Below, piece after piece: positions 1 through 9,504 of a stretch of 64,000 nt of DNA. The position numbers were made by a program, and so were the translations under genes. A model generated the notes under the pieces. The model worked only from the letters and a program-made list of their open reading frames with translations. It had not been told where the DNA came from and did no database searches. Source of the stretch: Novosphingobium sp. (GTDB lineage Bacteria > Pseudomonadota > Alphaproteobacteria > Sphingomonadales > Sphingomonadaceae); the NCBI RefSeq assembly GCF_030699305.1, contig NZ_JAUYNB010000038.1, forward strand, positions 124,001 to 188,000, read 5' to 3'. Numbering within the stretch: position 1 is the first letter of the stretch; each line of letters opens with the position of its first letter.

Positions 1-762
1 CGGCCGCCACAGAAACGCCAGCGCCCGCTGCTTGTCTGCTTCGGTCAGGCCGATGGCTTCGTATTCATGGTTTCCGGCCACCGGGATGGCCGGGACCATG
101 CCATGGATAAAGCCGCCCGCACGGAACCACTGCGCCCATTCCAGATCGCGCGAACCGCGATTGACCAGGTCACCGGCGTGCAGGATGAAACGGGCATCGG
201 GGGCCGTCTGGAACGCGGCGCGGATGACGCGCGGCCAGTGCGAATCAAGGCCGTTCTGCGCGTCACCCAGATAAATGAACTTTACCGGTCCCTGACGCGG
301 TGCGGTGCGGGTCTGGAACCATTCGCTCCACTTCCCGTCGGCTCCCTGAACGCGGTAAGCGTAAAGCGTATCGGGTTCGAGGCCTTCGAACCGCACCGAA
401 TGATAGGCCGCACCGGGCAGGCCTTCGTTATGGGCAACCGGGATGCGCACGCCCGCGCGCTGGATCGCAGCGAGGTCGATGGTTTCGCTTTGCGCCGCAA
501 CGGTCGCGGCCAACTGGTCGAACCGGGCGTCGGGCAAAGCCTTGGCGATTTCCGCCCTGGTGGCAGTGACCGAGGTATCGGTGCGCCAGTTCACACTGAT
601 GCTCGTCGCCGGATTGCCGTCTACGGTGGCAACGATCCGGTCAGGCCAGCCGGAGGCCTGCTGCCACGGGGCCTGGTCCGGCTTGTGGCCGCCTTCGTGG
701 GCGTGGATGGGAACGGCCAGGGCCAGAACGGCCGTGGCGATCAACATGAATGGACGAATCAC
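1..762 (-). CDS. Purple acid phosphatase-like metallophosphoesterase (partial)
   Basis: Reading the minus strand from a GTG at 762 gives an open frame of 254 codons that runs off the left edge without a stop. An AGGGG lies 5 bases before the GTG; an ATG at 747 is the alternative start. The first ~20 residues form a signal peptide ending IHAHE, so the enzyme is probably periplasmic. A fibronectin-like N-terminal domain (about residues 40-150) is followed by metal-ligand motifs of the calcineurin-like fold: YLGDAQ (~165), AGDLVN (~195) and GNHEY (~233). This is the arrangement of purple acid phosphatases that hydrolyse phosphate monoesters. The C-terminal metal ligands lie outside the window. 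It is transcribed divergently from the two-component system. Confidence 0.85.
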   Translation of the reverse strand, partial: MIRPFMLIATAVLALAVPIHAHEGGHKPDQAPWQQASGWPDRIVATVDGNPATSISVNWRTDTSVTATRAEIAKALPDARFDQLAATVAAQSETIDLAAIQRAGVRIPVAHNEGLPGAAYHSVRFEGLEPDTLYAYRVQGADGKWSEWFQTRTAPRQGPVKFIYLGDAQNGLDSHWPRVIRAAFQTAPDARFILHAGDLVNRGSRDLEWAQWFRAGGFIHGMVPAIPVAGNHEYEAIGLTEADKQRALAFLWRP

Positions 763-813
763 GGTAGCCCCTGTGTTGCAGTGCAGCGAGGAGCGGGCTA
801 CTTCCCGTGAATG

Positions 814-849
814 TTAGGTTTTGGTCAGTTTCATTAGGTTTCCTTAATG
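814..849. promoter_or_regulatory. Inverted and direct repeat in the divergent promoter region
   Basis: TTAGGTTT occurs at 814-821 and again at 834-841, two helical turns apart. The second copy is part of the inverted repeat CATTAGG-TTT-CCTTAATG (832-849). It lies between the phosphatase and the response regulator gene, where an OmpR-type protein could bind. Function is inferred from position only. Confidence 0.45.
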
Positions 850-990
850 TCCCCGCGCGGCCACCGATTGGGCCTGCGTTCCTGGCTTCGTGCATAGCAG
901 CGGACGCTTTCCGGACCGGGCGCTTGTCTCCTGATTGTCACGGAGTGCCGCTAACGCGCACGGGTCTCACACCTGTTGCAAGAGCATACC

Positions 991-1686
991 TTGACCAAGA
1001 AAGTCCTGCTGATTGAGGACGACCCCAAGACCGCCAGATTCATTTGCGCATCACTGCAAGAGGCAGGGTTCGCCGTGGACTGCGCCTACAACGGCATCGA
1101 CGGGCTGAATCTGGCGCGGTCAGGCGCGCATCACTGCATCGTGCTGGACCGGTTGATGGAAGGCGTCGAGGGCTTGACCCTGCTCAGGACACTGCGCGGC
1201 GAGGGGTGCGACATTCCCGTCCTGATCCTGTCCGCGATTGGTTCGACCGACGAGCGCGTGCGCGGCTTGCGCGCCGGGGCGGATGACTATCTCACCAAGC
1301 CCTTTGCATCGGCTGAACTGCTCGCCCGGATCGAATCCGTGCTGCGGCGCAAGTCGCCCGATGGTCCGGCACAGGCCAGGTTGTCGTGCGACGATTTGCG
1401 CATGGACCTGATGACTGGCCAGGTCTCGCGCGCTGGCCAGCCGCTCAGCCTGTCTCCGCGCGGTTCGCAGTTGCTGGCCTTTTTCCTGCGGCACAAGGGT
1501 GAGGTGGTTACGCGGCGCATGATCCTGGAGCAGGTCTGGCACTATGATTTCGATCCGGGCACGAATGTGATCGATGTCCATGTCAGCAACCTGCGCCGGT
1601 CGATCGATATGCCCGGCTTGCCGCGATTGCTGCACACCATTCGCGGCCTGGGCTACCGCCTGTGCGATCAGCGCGATGACGCCTAG
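991..1686 (+). CDS. OmpR/PhoB-family response regulator
   Basis: A 231-residue two-domain regulator. The N-terminal receiver has the acidic pair in IEDD, the phospho-acceptor Asp at about residue 53 (VLDRLM) and the conserved Lys in TKPF (~103). The C-terminal half is a winged-helix DNA-binding domain (RRMILEQVW, DVHVSNLRRSID, IRGLGYRL). The start is taken as TTG at 991 because no ATG precedes the receiver; a TTG at 976 is possible. The stop overlaps the start of the histidine kinase by 11 bases, so the two form one operon. The target genes are not evident. Confidence 0.92.
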   Translation: MTKKVLLIEDDPKTARFICASLQEAGFAVDCAYNGIDGLNLARSGAHHCIVLDRLMEGVEGLTLLRTLRGEGCDIPVLILSAIGSTDERVRGLRAGADDYLTKPFASAELLARIESVLRRKSPDGPAQARLSCDDLRMDLMTGQVSRAGQPLSLSPRGSQLLAFFLRHKGEVVTRRMILEQVWHYDFDPGTNVIDVHVSNLRRSIDMPGLPRLLHTIRGLGYRLCDQRDDA

Positions 1687-3055
1687 CCGGTTTGCCTTCC
1701 TCAAATCGGTTTCCACCCGGTTCCTGCTGCTTTGTTTCGCCATCAGTCTGGCCTGCACTTTGCCCGTGCTGTGGTTCGCCAACCGTCAGGCGGAAGAAAT
1801 CCTGCTGGCCGATTTCACCGGGCGACTTGAGCGGAGGCGCGGAAACCTGGAGCGCCACTTTCAGGATGGCGGAACGGCCCTGTTGCTGGAAAAGATTCAA
1901 GACCGGATCGAACGCCGCATCATCGATGATGGCCTGATCCTGCTGGTCGATGACCGAGGCCGCAAACTGGGCGGAAATCTTGCCAGCTGGCCAGCCGCCG
2001 TCGACGATGTCGAAGGTTGGCAGCCCGTCCAGCTGCGCCAGGATGGGGAGCGCCGCGCCCGACCTTATCTGGCGTCCGTCACGCAGCTTGAGAACGGGAA
2101 CCGCTTGCTGGTTTCAGGGTTGCTGGATGATCGCGAGGAAGTGCGACTGGCCATGACCCACGCAATTCTTGGGGCCATCCTGCTGGCCATGGCCCTGGCA
2201 ACGCTGGGCAGCCTGTTCATTCGCAGCCACCTGAACCGGATGGTTCAGGTGGTGGCGCGCACGGCCTCGAACATTGCGGCGGGCAATCTTTCCCGGCGCG
2301 CACCGCGCAACCACTCGCTCGATCCGCTCGATCAGGTTTCGGAATCGCTGAACCGCATTCTGGCTCGGATTGAAGGCCTGATCGAGGAAAACCGGACAAT
2401 GACCGATGCCCTCGCGCACGACTTGCGCTCCCCTTTGACGCGGATCTGCGCCAGCCTGGAACGGGCCGGACTGGCTGCGGGCGATGCGAAGCCGGCTGAC
2501 AGCCTTCAGGCAATTGAACAGGAAATCGCGCTGATGCTGCGGATGATCGACGATACGATGGAGGTCAGTCGCGCCGAAGCCGGAATTGGCCGCGAGCACT
2601 TTGAAACTTTCGATCTTGCCGCGGTCCTGCGCGGCCTGTTCGAGATGTACCTTCCTTTGGCCCACGTGAACGGCGTGGAACTGGAACTCGATTGCCAGAG
2701 CGAACTGTGGGTCCATGGCAACAAGGGCCTGATTACCAGGGCGCTGGCGAACCTGATCGACAATGCATTCAAGCACGGTCTGGCTGGCGGCAAGGTCTGG
2801 TTGCAGGCCAGGCGGGGCGACGGACAGGTCATCGTCGCGGTCAGAGACAGTGGGCATGGCATCCCGCCTGACCGCTATTCGGAAGCCCTGGCAAAATACC
2901 GGCGGCTATCAATGGCCCGGTCACTGCCCGGTATGGGCCTTGGACTCACCTTGGTCACAGCAGTTGCTCATTTGCACAACGGCAGCCTGAAGCTGGATGA
3001 TAACTGCCCCGGACTGGCGGCATCACTGCTGCTGCCCGGAGCGCCGCCTGCATAG
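1676..3055 (+). CDS. Sensor histidine kinase (HAMP, HisKA, HATPase_c)
   Basis: A 459-residue inner-membrane sensor kinase, partner of the overlapping response regulator. Hydrophobic segments at about 13-33 and 160-180 flank a periplasmic sensor region of ~125 residues. A HAMP linker follows, then the dimerisation helix with the phospho-acceptor His248 (ALAHDLRSPLTR). The ATPase domain shows the N box (NLIDNAFKHG), a G1 box (VRDSGHGIP) and a G2 box (GMGLGLTL). The ATG at 1676 lies inside the regulator gene, which suggests translational coupling. The signal sensed is unknown; the molybdenum hydroxylase operon follows after 227 bases, so it is one possible target. Confidence 0.92.
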   Translation: MTPSRFAFLKSVSTRFLLLCFAISLACTLPVLWFANRQAEEILLADFTGRLERRRGNLERHFQDGGTALLLEKIQDRIERRIIDDGLILLVDDRGRKLGGNLASWPAAVDDVEGWQPVQLRQDGERRARPYLASVTQLENGNRLLVSGLLDDREEVRLAMTHAILGAILLAMALATLGSLFIRSHLNRMVQVVARTASNIAAGNLSRRAPRNHSLDPLDQVSESLNRILARIEGLIEENRTMTDALAHDLRSPLTRICASLERAGLAAGDAKPADSLQAIEQEIALMLRMIDDTMEVSRAEAGIGREHFETFDLAAVLRGLFEMYLPLAHVNGVELELDCQSELWVHGNKGLITRALANLIDNAFKHGLAGGKVWLQARRGDGQVIVAVRDSGHGIPPDRYSEALAKYRRLSMARSLPGMGLGLTLVTAVAHLHNGSLKLDDNCPGLAASLLLPGAPPA

Positions 3056-3282
3056 GCGGACACGGTCTTTGCCGGTCAGGCTCTCCCTTACCGGTGTTGC
3101 AGCTCAGGCATGATACTTCACCGCTCGGCCTGGGCGGTCGATCGACGAGGCGGCGTTGCCGACTACTGGCGGTGCAGATGGCCGCGCGCCTGCCGCTGCG
3201 TGCGATGGTGGCAGCGGCGGTTGGCGCTTGAGTGCGCGGCCGTTTCCGGGCTAACCAATCGGCAAACAGGGGCACGGCAAAT

Positions 3283-3768
3283 ATGGTGAAGTTCACGATC
3301 AACGGCAAAGCTGCATCGGTGGAAGCCGATCCGGCCATGCCGATCCTGTGGGTGGTGCGCGAGAAGCTGGGGCTGACCGGCACCAAGTTCGGCTGCGGCG
3401 TGGCCCAATGCGGGGCCTGCACGGTGCATCTGGATGGCCAGCCGGTGCGCAGCTGCTCCACCCCGATAGCCGAGGCTGAGGGCAAGGCGATCACCACGAT
3501 CGAAGGCGTGGCCGGGCCAGACGGGGAACTGAGCAAGGTCCAGCAGGCCTGGGTCAGTGAACAGGTGCCGCAGTGCGGTTATTGCCAGTCAGGCCAGATC
3601 ATGGCTGCCACGGCGCTCCTCCGCGACAATCCGCAGCCCAGCGATGCCGACATTGACACCGCCATGGCCGGCAACATCTGCCGCTGCGGCACTTATGTCC
3701 GCATCCGGGCCGCGATCAAGGTCGCGGCCGGGCTGGAACCGGCCAAGGGCGCGGAGCTGCGGTCATGA
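3283..3768 (+). CDS. (2Fe-2S)-binding subunit of molybdenum hydroxylase (IorA-type)
   Basis: A 161-residue protein with the plant-type ferredoxin cluster motif near residue 40 (CGVAQCGAC) and the second cluster domain with CGYCQSGQ and ICRCGTY. This is the small subunit of two-subunit xanthine oxidase family enzymes such as isoquinoline 1-oxidoreductase. It passes electrons from the molybdenum site outward. The ATG at 3283 follows an AGGGG about 10 bases upstream. It overlaps the large subunit by ATGA. No FAD subunit is present, as expected when a cytochrome c is the acceptor. Confidence 0.93.
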   Translation: MVKFTINGKAASVEADPAMPILWVVREKLGLTGTKFGCGVAQCGACTVHLDGQPVRSCSTPIAEAEGKAITTIEGVAGPDGELSKVQQAWVSEQVPQCGYCQSGQIMAATALLRDNPQPSDADIDTAMAGNICRCGTYVRIRAAIKVAAGLEPAKGAELRS

Positions 3769-6014
3769 ACGACATGCCGCAACAACCGCAGCGCAGCCGC
3801 GCCGCCAAGTGGACCCGGCGCGGCTTCATCGGCGCCGGGGTACTCGCGGGCGGGGCGCTGGTGATCGGCGTTGGCGTGCGGACCGGCAATCCGGTGGGCA
3901 GGCTGGGGCCGCTGGTAGCCGGGGGCGAGGGTGAGCAACTGATCAACAGCTGGCTCAAGATAGGTGCTGACAATATCGTCACCGCGATTGTCCCGCATTG
4001 CGAGATGGGTCAGGGCGTCCATTCGGTGCTGGCGCAGATGCTGGCGGACGAGCTTGATGCCGACTGGTCGCTGGTCCGGGTGATGCAGGCACCAGCGGAT
4101 GGCAGCTATGTCGTGACCGACACGATCCGGACCTTTGTGGCCCCCGGAACGCTCGATGCGCCGGACTGGCTTGAGCCGACCTGGAACGGCCTGTTCACCA
4201 AGATCGCCCAGCTGGCCGATGGCCTGATCACCGGCGGCAGCTCATCGATCCGCACCACGGGTCAGCGGACCATGCGGATCGCCGGGGCGGCGGCGCGGCA
4301 GATGCTGATCGGCGCTGCGGCCAGGGAATGGGACGTGGCCGCGGCCGAAATCACCACGGCGAACAGCATGCTCAGCCACAAGCCCTCGGGCCGGTCGGCG
4401 CCCTATTCCCAGTTTGCCGCTGCGGCGGCCGAACAGGACATGCCGCAGACCCCGCAGATGAAGGCGCCGGAAAACTACCGCCTGATGGGCAAGGATGTCC
4501 CGCGCATCGATATCCCGGACAAGGTCAACGGCGCGGCCAGCTTCGGGATCGATGCCGTGGTGCCGGGTCAGACCCTGACTTATGCCGCCGTGCGCCGCGT
4601 GCCGGTGCCGGGCACCCGCGTGGCGAAGATGGATGCCGCGCAGGCCAAGACCATGCCCGGTGTGCTGCAAATCCTCAACATGGGCGATTTTCTGGCCGTG
4701 GTGGCCGACAGCTACTGGCAGGCCCAGCAGGCGCTGAACGCGGTTACTGCCGAATATACCGCGCCCGAAAGCACGATCCGGTCAAGCGATGACCAGTTCG
4801 CCCGCTTTGCCGCTGCACTGGATGCGGCTGGCGACAAGGGCGGCGAGGAAGTGATTGGCCGGGGCGATGTCCCCACGGCGATGCAGGCTGCGGCCAAGAC
4901 CGTTAGCGCCGATTACCAGGTGCCCTACCTCGCCCATGCCCCGCTCGAACCGATGAACGCGACCGTCTGGGCGCGCGATGGCCGTTGCGAGATCTGGACC
5001 AGCACGCAGGTGCCGCTGATGGCGCGCAGCGCCGCAGCCAAGGCGCTGGGCCTGTCCAAGGATGACGTGACCATGCATCACCCCATGTTGGGCGGCGGTT
5101 TCGGGCGGCGGCTGGAGACCGATTACGTGGTCATGGCGGCGCGGATCGGGCAGGCCACGGGCTATCCGGTCAAGATGATCTGGTCGCGCGAGGAAGATAC
5201 CCAGAAGGGCCTGTTCCGCTGCGCCGACATGAGCCGGTTCACCGGCGGGCTGGACGCGCAGGGGCGGCTGACGGCGTACAACAACGTCTTCACCCAGCGC
5301 AACGACCCGGCCGACGCCTGCGACTGCGCCTTCTATGACATTCCGAACAAGTCGATCCGCGTGGCCGAAGCGGAACTGCATCTGCCGTTTGCCGCGTTCC
5401 GCTCGGTCGATCACAGCCAGCAGGCATTCTTCATCGAAAGCTTCATTGACGAGGCGGCGCAGGCCGCTGGCCGCGATCCGCTGGAATTCCGCCTGGCCAT
5501 GCTGGGCCAGTCCCCGCGCCACAAGGCGGTGCTGGAAAAGGCTGCGGCCATGGCGGGCTGGAACGCGAAGCCCGCCGCCGGGCATGGCCGGGGCATTGCT
5601 CTGACCGAATCCTTCGGCACGATCGTGGCCGAAGTGGTCGAGGTTGACATGAGCAGCGGCAAGCCGCGCCTGACCAATGTCTGGTGTGCCGCCGATCCTG
5701 GTTTCGCGATGAACCCGGACGGGTTCCGCAACCAGATGGAGGGCGGGATCGTCTTCGGGCTGACCGCAGCCCTATACGGCGAGATCTCGCTCAAGGACGG
5801 AGCGGTCGAGCAGAGCAATTTCCACGACTACAAGCTGATGCGGATGGACGAGTGCCCGGCGATCGCGGTCGAGATCATCAACGGCGATCATGTCCGGCTT
5901 GGCGGCGCGGGCGAGCCGGGATTACCCCCCGCTGCACCGGCCCTCGCCAATGCGATCTTCGCCGCCACGGGCAAGCGCATCCGCGCCTTGCCGCTCGCCA
6001 AGCACTTCGCCTGA
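3765..6014 (+). CDS. Molybdopterin-binding subunit of IorB/aldehyde dehydrogenase type
   Basis: A 749-residue molybdenum-cofactor subunit. The N-terminus carries a twin-arginine-like signal ([14 protein letters not shown]), so the complex is probably exported folded to the periplasm. The cofactor-binding motif GGGFGRR is near residue 445, and the catalytic Glu sits in the C-terminal GAGEPGLPP. Family members oxidise N-heterocycles or aldehydes with water as the oxygen source; the substrate here cannot be told. It overlaps the iron-sulfur subunit and is followed by a cytochrome c and two maturation genes, so the operon is complete. Confidence 0.92.
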   Translation: MNDMPQQPQRSRAAKWTRRGFIGAGVLAGGALVIGVGVRTGNPVGRLGPLVAGGEGEQLINSWLKIGADNIVTAIVPHCEMGQGVHSVLAQMLADELDADWSLVRVMQAPADGSYVVTDTIRTFVAPGTLDAPDWLEPTWNGLFTKIAQLADGLITGGSSSIRTTGQRTMRIAGAAARQMLIGAAAREWDVAAAEITTANSMLSHKPSGRSAPYSQFAAAAAEQDMPQTPQMKAPENYRLMGKDVPRIDIPDKVNGAASFGIDAVVPGQTLTYAAVRRVPVPGTRVAKMDAAQAKTMPGVLQILNMGDFLAVVADSYWQAQQALNAVTAEYTAPESTIRSSDDQFARFAAALDAAGDKGGEEVIGRGDVPTAMQAAAKTVSADYQVPYLAHAPLEPMNATVWARDGRCEIWTSTQVPLMARSAAAKALGLSKDDVTMHHPMLGGGFGRRLETDYVVMAARIGQATGYPVKMIWSREEDTQKGLFRCADMSRFTGGLDAQGRLTAYNNVFTQRNDPADACDCAFYDIPNKSIRVAEAELHLPFAAFRSVDHSQQAFFIESFIDEAAQAAGRDPLEFRLAMLGQSPRHKAVLEKAAAMAGWNAKPAAGHGRGIALTESFGTIVAEVVEVDMSSGKPRLTNVWCAADPGFAMNPDGFRNQMEGGIVFGLTAALYGEISLKDGAVEQSNFHDYKLMRMDECPAIAVEIINGDHVRLGGAGEPGLPPAAPALANAIFAATGKRIRALPLAKHFA

Positions 6015-6031
6015 ACCGGGAGCGAGACGCC

Positions 6032-6481
6032 ATGCACCGATCCGCCACCCTCGCCGTGATTGCCCTCGCGCTGACCCTGACCGCCTGCGGATCGAAGGTC
6101 GAAGACCCGGTCGAACAGATCGTGGTGCGCCCGCCGGGTGTAGCTGCGGTTCCGGCCGCCCCTGCCGCCTGGGATCTGGTCGCAGCGGGCAAGGCCGCCT
6201 TTGCCGTCTGCACCGCGTGCCATTCGGCCGAGCCGGGCGGTGCATCGGGCATTGGCCCCAACCTGCATGGCGTGGTCGGCCGGGGTGCCGGATCGGTCGC
6301 GGGCTTCAGCTATTCCGAGGCCATGGCCAAATCCGGCCTGACCTGGACCGAGAGCGAACTCGATGCCTTCATCGCCAATCCATCTGGCAAGGTTCCCGGC
6401 ACCGAGATGGTGGCCGGGCAAGTTGCCGATGCCCAGCGTCGCGCCGCGATCATCGCCTATCTTGCCAGCTTGAAGAACTGA
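6032..6481 (+). CDS. Class I cytochrome c, lipoprotein
   Basis: A 149-residue monohaem cytochrome. A lipobox (LTAC, Cys at ~18) shows that it is a lipoprotein anchored in the envelope. The haem site is CTACH near residue 60, and the axial Met is likely in GTEMVAG near 127. It starts 17 bases after the molybdenum subunit. It most likely takes electrons from the hydroxylase and hands them to the respiratory chain, a role known for cytochromes fused to or next to IorAB-type enzymes. Confidence 0.9.
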   Translation: MHRSATLAVIALALTLTACGSKVEDPVEQIVVRPPGVAAVPAAPAAWDLVAAGKAAFAVCTACHSAEPGGASGIGPNLHGVVGRGAGSVAGFSYSEAMAKSGLTWTESELDAFIANPSGKVPGTEMVAGQVADAQRRAAIIAYLASLKN

Positions 6482-6494
6482 GCCTTTCACCGGC

Positions 6495-7439
6495 ATGGAC
6501 CAGCGCCGGATATTCGAATTCCTGACCGAGCGGATGGCGGCGGGCAAGCGCTGCGTGCTGGTAACCGTGCTGGCGGTTCAGGGCAGCGCGATGCGCAATC
6601 CCGGCACGCACATGGCAGTTTGCGGGGATGGCAGCTTTGTCGGTTCGCTATCGGGCGGGTGCATCGAGAATGCCGTGGTGGCCGAGGCTTGTGAAGCCCT
6701 GACCGCAGGGCAGCCCCGGATCGTCCGGTTCGGGGCGGGTTCGCCTTATCTCGACATTCGCCTACCCTGCGGGGGCGGGCTTGATATCCATTTCCAGCCG
6801 CTGGCTGACGAAGTCATCGCGCGCGAATGCCTTGCGGCGATCGATGCGCGGCAGCCCTATACGGTCGCGTTTCGCGGGCAGGGCGCCGAATGCATCGCTG
6901 GCTGGCATCCGGCCCCGTTTAACCCGGCGGACGGCACGGCCAGCTTTGGCCATTTCCCGCAGGCGCGGCTGATGCTGGTCGGGCATGGCGAGGGGGTGAG
7001 TGCGCTGGCGCTGCTGGCGCGGGCGCTGGCGCTGGACGTTGCGGTCCTGACCCCGGACGAGCGGGCGCTTGAGCGGTTGCAGGGCCTTGGCTTTCCGGTT
7101 GCGCAGCTTGTCCGCACCACCGATACCGCGCTGCTGCACAGCGATCCCTGGACGGCCATCGTTTTCCTGTTCCACGATCACGACTGGGAGATCGCGCTGC
7201 TGCGCCGGGCGTTTGAGCTGCCGCACTTCTATATCGGCGCGATGGGTGGACGGCGGGCCAATGCCGCGCGCTGCGAAGCGCTGCTGGCCGCTGGCGTGTC
7301 GGCCAGCGCGGTCGCCACGCTGCATGCCCCGATCGGCCTGTTTCATTCCTCACGCGATCCGGACACGCTGGCCTTGTCCGCCCTGGCCGAGATTGTCCGG
7401 GTCTATCAGGACACCGATTTCGGAGCCGCCCTTGGCTGA
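6495..7439 (+). CDS. XdhC/CoxI family molybdenum-cofactor maturation factor
   Basis: A 314-residue protein with the N-terminal XdhC/CoxI motif (GSAMRNPGTHM, SLSGGCIE) and a C-terminal Rossmann-like domain (YIGAMGGRRAN). XdhC proteins bind the molybdenum cofactor, protect it and help insert the sulfurated form into xanthine oxidase family enzymes. It begins 13 bases after the cytochrome gene and overlaps the next gene, so it belongs to the same operon and probably serves the hydroxylase encoded upstream. Confidence 0.9.
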   Translation: MDQRRIFEFLTERMAAGKRCVLVTVLAVQGSAMRNPGTHMAVCGDGSFVGSLSGGCIENAVVAEACEALTAGQPRIVRFGAGSPYLDIRLPCGGGLDIHFQPLADEVIARECLAAIDARQPYTVAFRGQGAECIAGWHPAPFNPADGTASFGHFPQARLMLVGHGEGVSALALLARALALDVAVLTPDERALERLQGLGFPVAQLVRTTDTALLHSDPWTAIVFLFHDHDWEIALLRRAFELPHFYIGAMGGRRANAARCEALLAAGVSASAVATLHAPIGLFHSSRDPDTLALSALAEIVRVYQDTDFGAALG

Positions 7440-8022
7440 GGGGCCGCGTTTTGCCGTGGCGGTTCTTGCCGCCGGGCAGTCGCGCCGGTTCGGGCCGGAC
7501 GACAAGCTGACGGCCAGCTTCCGGGGCAAGCGCCTTGGCGAGCAGGCCTGCCACGCGCTGCTCGGGCTGGACTTCGCGCATCGCTGGGTCATCGCCGCGC
7601 GGGCAGATCATCCCTGCGCCCAGAGCTGGCAGGCGGATGGCTTCACGATTGCGGTGAACGCGCAGGCCGCAGCGGGCATGGGCACGTCGGTCGCGCTTGC
7701 GGCCGCGCTGGCGCTGGAGGCGAACGCGGATGGCCTGCTGATCGCATTGGCTGACATGCCGCTGGTTTCCGCCGACCATTGCCGCGCCCTGATCGCCCGC
7801 GCGGCCGCGACCGGCCCCGCAGCCATCGTGGCCTCGGCCGCTGACGGTGTCCGCTCGCCCCCGGCTGCGTTCGGGCGCGATCACTTTGCCGCGCTTGCTG
7901 CAATCACGGGTGACGTCGGCGCGCGGGTGCTGTTGCGTCAGGCCGAGCTGGTGGCTTGTGCGCCTGAATTGCTGATCGACATCGACGATGAGGCCGCCCT
8001 GAATCGGGCGTTGCAGGCCTGA
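7432..8022 (+). CDS. MobA/MocA-like nucleotidyltransferase
   Basis: A 196-residue NTP-transferase. The signature LAAGQSRRFG near residue 12 and the metal-binding ALADMPLVS near 105 place it with MocA-type cytidylyltransferases, which convert molybdopterin to the dinucleotide form used by xanthine oxidase family enzymes. The TTG start at 7432 is chosen because GGAG lies 6 bases before it and it overlaps the xdhC stop; a GTG at 7456 would cut into the conserved N-terminus. It is the last gene of the hydroxylase operon. Confidence 0.87.
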   Translation: MAEGPRFAVAVLAAGQSRRFGPDDKLTASFRGKRLGEQACHALLGLDFAHRWVIAARADHPCAQSWQADGFTIAVNAQAAAGMGTSVALAAALALEANADGLLIALADMPLVSADHCRALIARAAATGPAAIVASAADGVRSPPAAFGRDHFAALAAITGDVGARVLLRQAELVACAPELLIDIDDEAALNRALQA

Positions 8023-8055
8023 TCCGGCGTCCCGCTGGAAGGCGGTGTTCCCGCT

Positions 8056-8943
8056 TCACAAAGGTTCAGCGCAACCCTTCCGCTGTTCGCCATTGACCAG
8101 CAGCTCAACCGACATGGGGTAGACCTTGTCCGACATCCCGTCGGAACAACCCGGCGCGGTGCGGGTCCGCAGTTCGAACTGGCGTCCGCCAAGCGCACCG
8201 GACCAAACCCCGCCTTGCGCTGTTGGCGTGAACCGCGCCCAGACGCGAATGCCTTGCTGATCCTCCGGATGGGAATAAGTGACACAGCGCCCGTCGATCC
8301 GCGCCGCCCAGAATGGTTCGGTCCCGATTGCGCGCAGGGGCTGGACCGAAAGTTGCTGACTGTCCTGCATGAGGCAGGGACTGACCGAACGGTCTGGTAT
8401 TGCCGCGCTGGTCGGCGCTGGTGGTCCGCTGCGACAGGCGGCAACCAGCGACCCGGCAATGCCGCGCGGTATGGCGGGATGGGGGCCACTGGTCTGGGCA
8501 CCATAGCTGGCGGAGACAGGACCACCGATCAGCGCCGGGAAATTGGCCGGAACCGCCCCCTCTGCGCTGACCCCGCCGAGCCGTCGATCGCCGCGGAAGT
8601 CTGCGACAAATGCCTCCACTTCGCCGCCGCTACCGAATGAAAGCCGGTCCTCGCTGCCGATCGCCGTAAATCCGGATACGTTGATCTGTAATCGGTTTTC
8701 CCCCGAGGCGCAGGTGAGCGACATGATCCGGCCACCAGTTTGCGTCTGCAAGGCCACTGTAGTGACTTTGGCGCCTGACTGGAGAATCCAGTTTGCTTCT
8801 GCCTGCTTCGCGACATCCGCCGTCGGTGCGCCCGAAGGCGGGGCCTCGACCGATGGCGAGGTGCTTTCGTTCCGAGGGCCTTCCGGCCGGTCACAAGCGC
8901 CCAGCAGCATTGCGGGAACGATGATTGGAAGAAGGTTGCGCAA
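8056..8943 (-). CDS. Lipoprotein with COG3650-like C-terminal domain
   Basis: A TTG at 8943 preceded by GAGG gives a 295-residue protein. It has a short lipoprotein signal ending LLGAC (Cys ~17) followed by a Pro/Ser-rich linker. The last ~95 residues (GTEPFWAARIDG, Y.HPED, GCSDGMSDKVYP, GCAEPL) match the pattern of COG3650-type envelope proteins of unknown function. The middle part, including NRLQINVSGF, is not recognised. A longer start at 8997 would place extra residues before the lipobox and is less likely. It converges with the operon to its left. Confidence 0.75.
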   Translation of the reverse strand: MRNLLPIIVPAMLLGACDRPEGPRNESTSPSVEAPPSGAPTADVAKQAEANWILQSGAKVTTVALQTQTGGRIMSLTCASGENRLQINVSGFTAIGSEDRLSFGSGGEVEAFVADFRGDRRLGGVSAEGAVPANFPALIGGPVSASYGAQTSGPHPAIPRGIAGSLVAACRSGPPAPTSAAIPDRSVSPCLMQDSQQLSVQPLRAIGTEPFWAARIDGRCVTYSHPEDQQGIRVWARFTPTAQGGVWSGALGGRQFELRTRTAPGCSDGMSDKVYPMSVELLVNGEQRKGCAEPL

Positions 8944-9066
8944 TTCTGGATCCTCGGCAAACGCTGGGTAGCAAGGGTACACCATCGCCCTATTCATCGC
9001 GAAGGTTATCCGTCATCACCACAATGCGGGCCGCCGCTTGGGCAACGGGACAGGGATGCTGCGCCA

Positions 9067-9327
9067 ATGAAGAAAAAGCGCCGCTACCTCACCGCGACCA
9101 TGCCCGATGGGTATACCAAGACCATCGGGCCGACGACCGACAACTTCACCCACTACTGGCGGATCGTGGCCGAGCTGGACAATGGCAGGACCGAGGTGTT
9201 CTGGGGCCACGCCCGTTCGCTTGCCGAGGCCCGGCGCAAACGGGCACCGGCCGATGAGGCGGCCCGGACGCGCGGATGGAAGAGCTTTGTTTTTGAAATC
9301 GCCGAGCTTGTCGAAACGGCGGCCTGA
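9067..9327 (+). CDS. Hypothetical protein, 86 residues
   Basis: A short basic protein with a lysine-rich start (MKKKRRY), a middle section with aromatic residues (THYWRIVAEL, VFWGHA) and a hydrophobic end. No domain was recognised. Codon use resembles neighbouring genes and no better overlapping frame exists. The product may be a cytoplasmic protein of a sphingomonad-restricted family, but that is a guess. Confidence 0.55.
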   Translation: MKKKRRYLTATMPDGYTKTIGPTTDNFTHYWRIVAELDNGRTEVFWGHARSLAEARRKRAPADEAARTRGWKSFVFEIAELVETAA

Positions 9328-9504
9328 CGGCCTGCGCGGACATGGCCGTCGCTCACGCTGACCTGAAGCGATCCCGAAAGTGGGCAAATGCGGCAGAATG
9401 GCCAATCAGTGGGAGAACGCGCCGGTTGAACACGCGGGTATGGTAATGCGGACCGCACGCGTTATGAGGTGGCCACGGCAAGTTCAGGCAATTCAGGCAG
9501 ACCA

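Noticed and set aside
67..810. Long plus-strand open frame opposite the purple acid phosphatase
   Set aside because: The minus-strand frame has a signal peptide and three metal-binding motifs; the plus frame has no recognisable domain and is a shadow caused by high GC.
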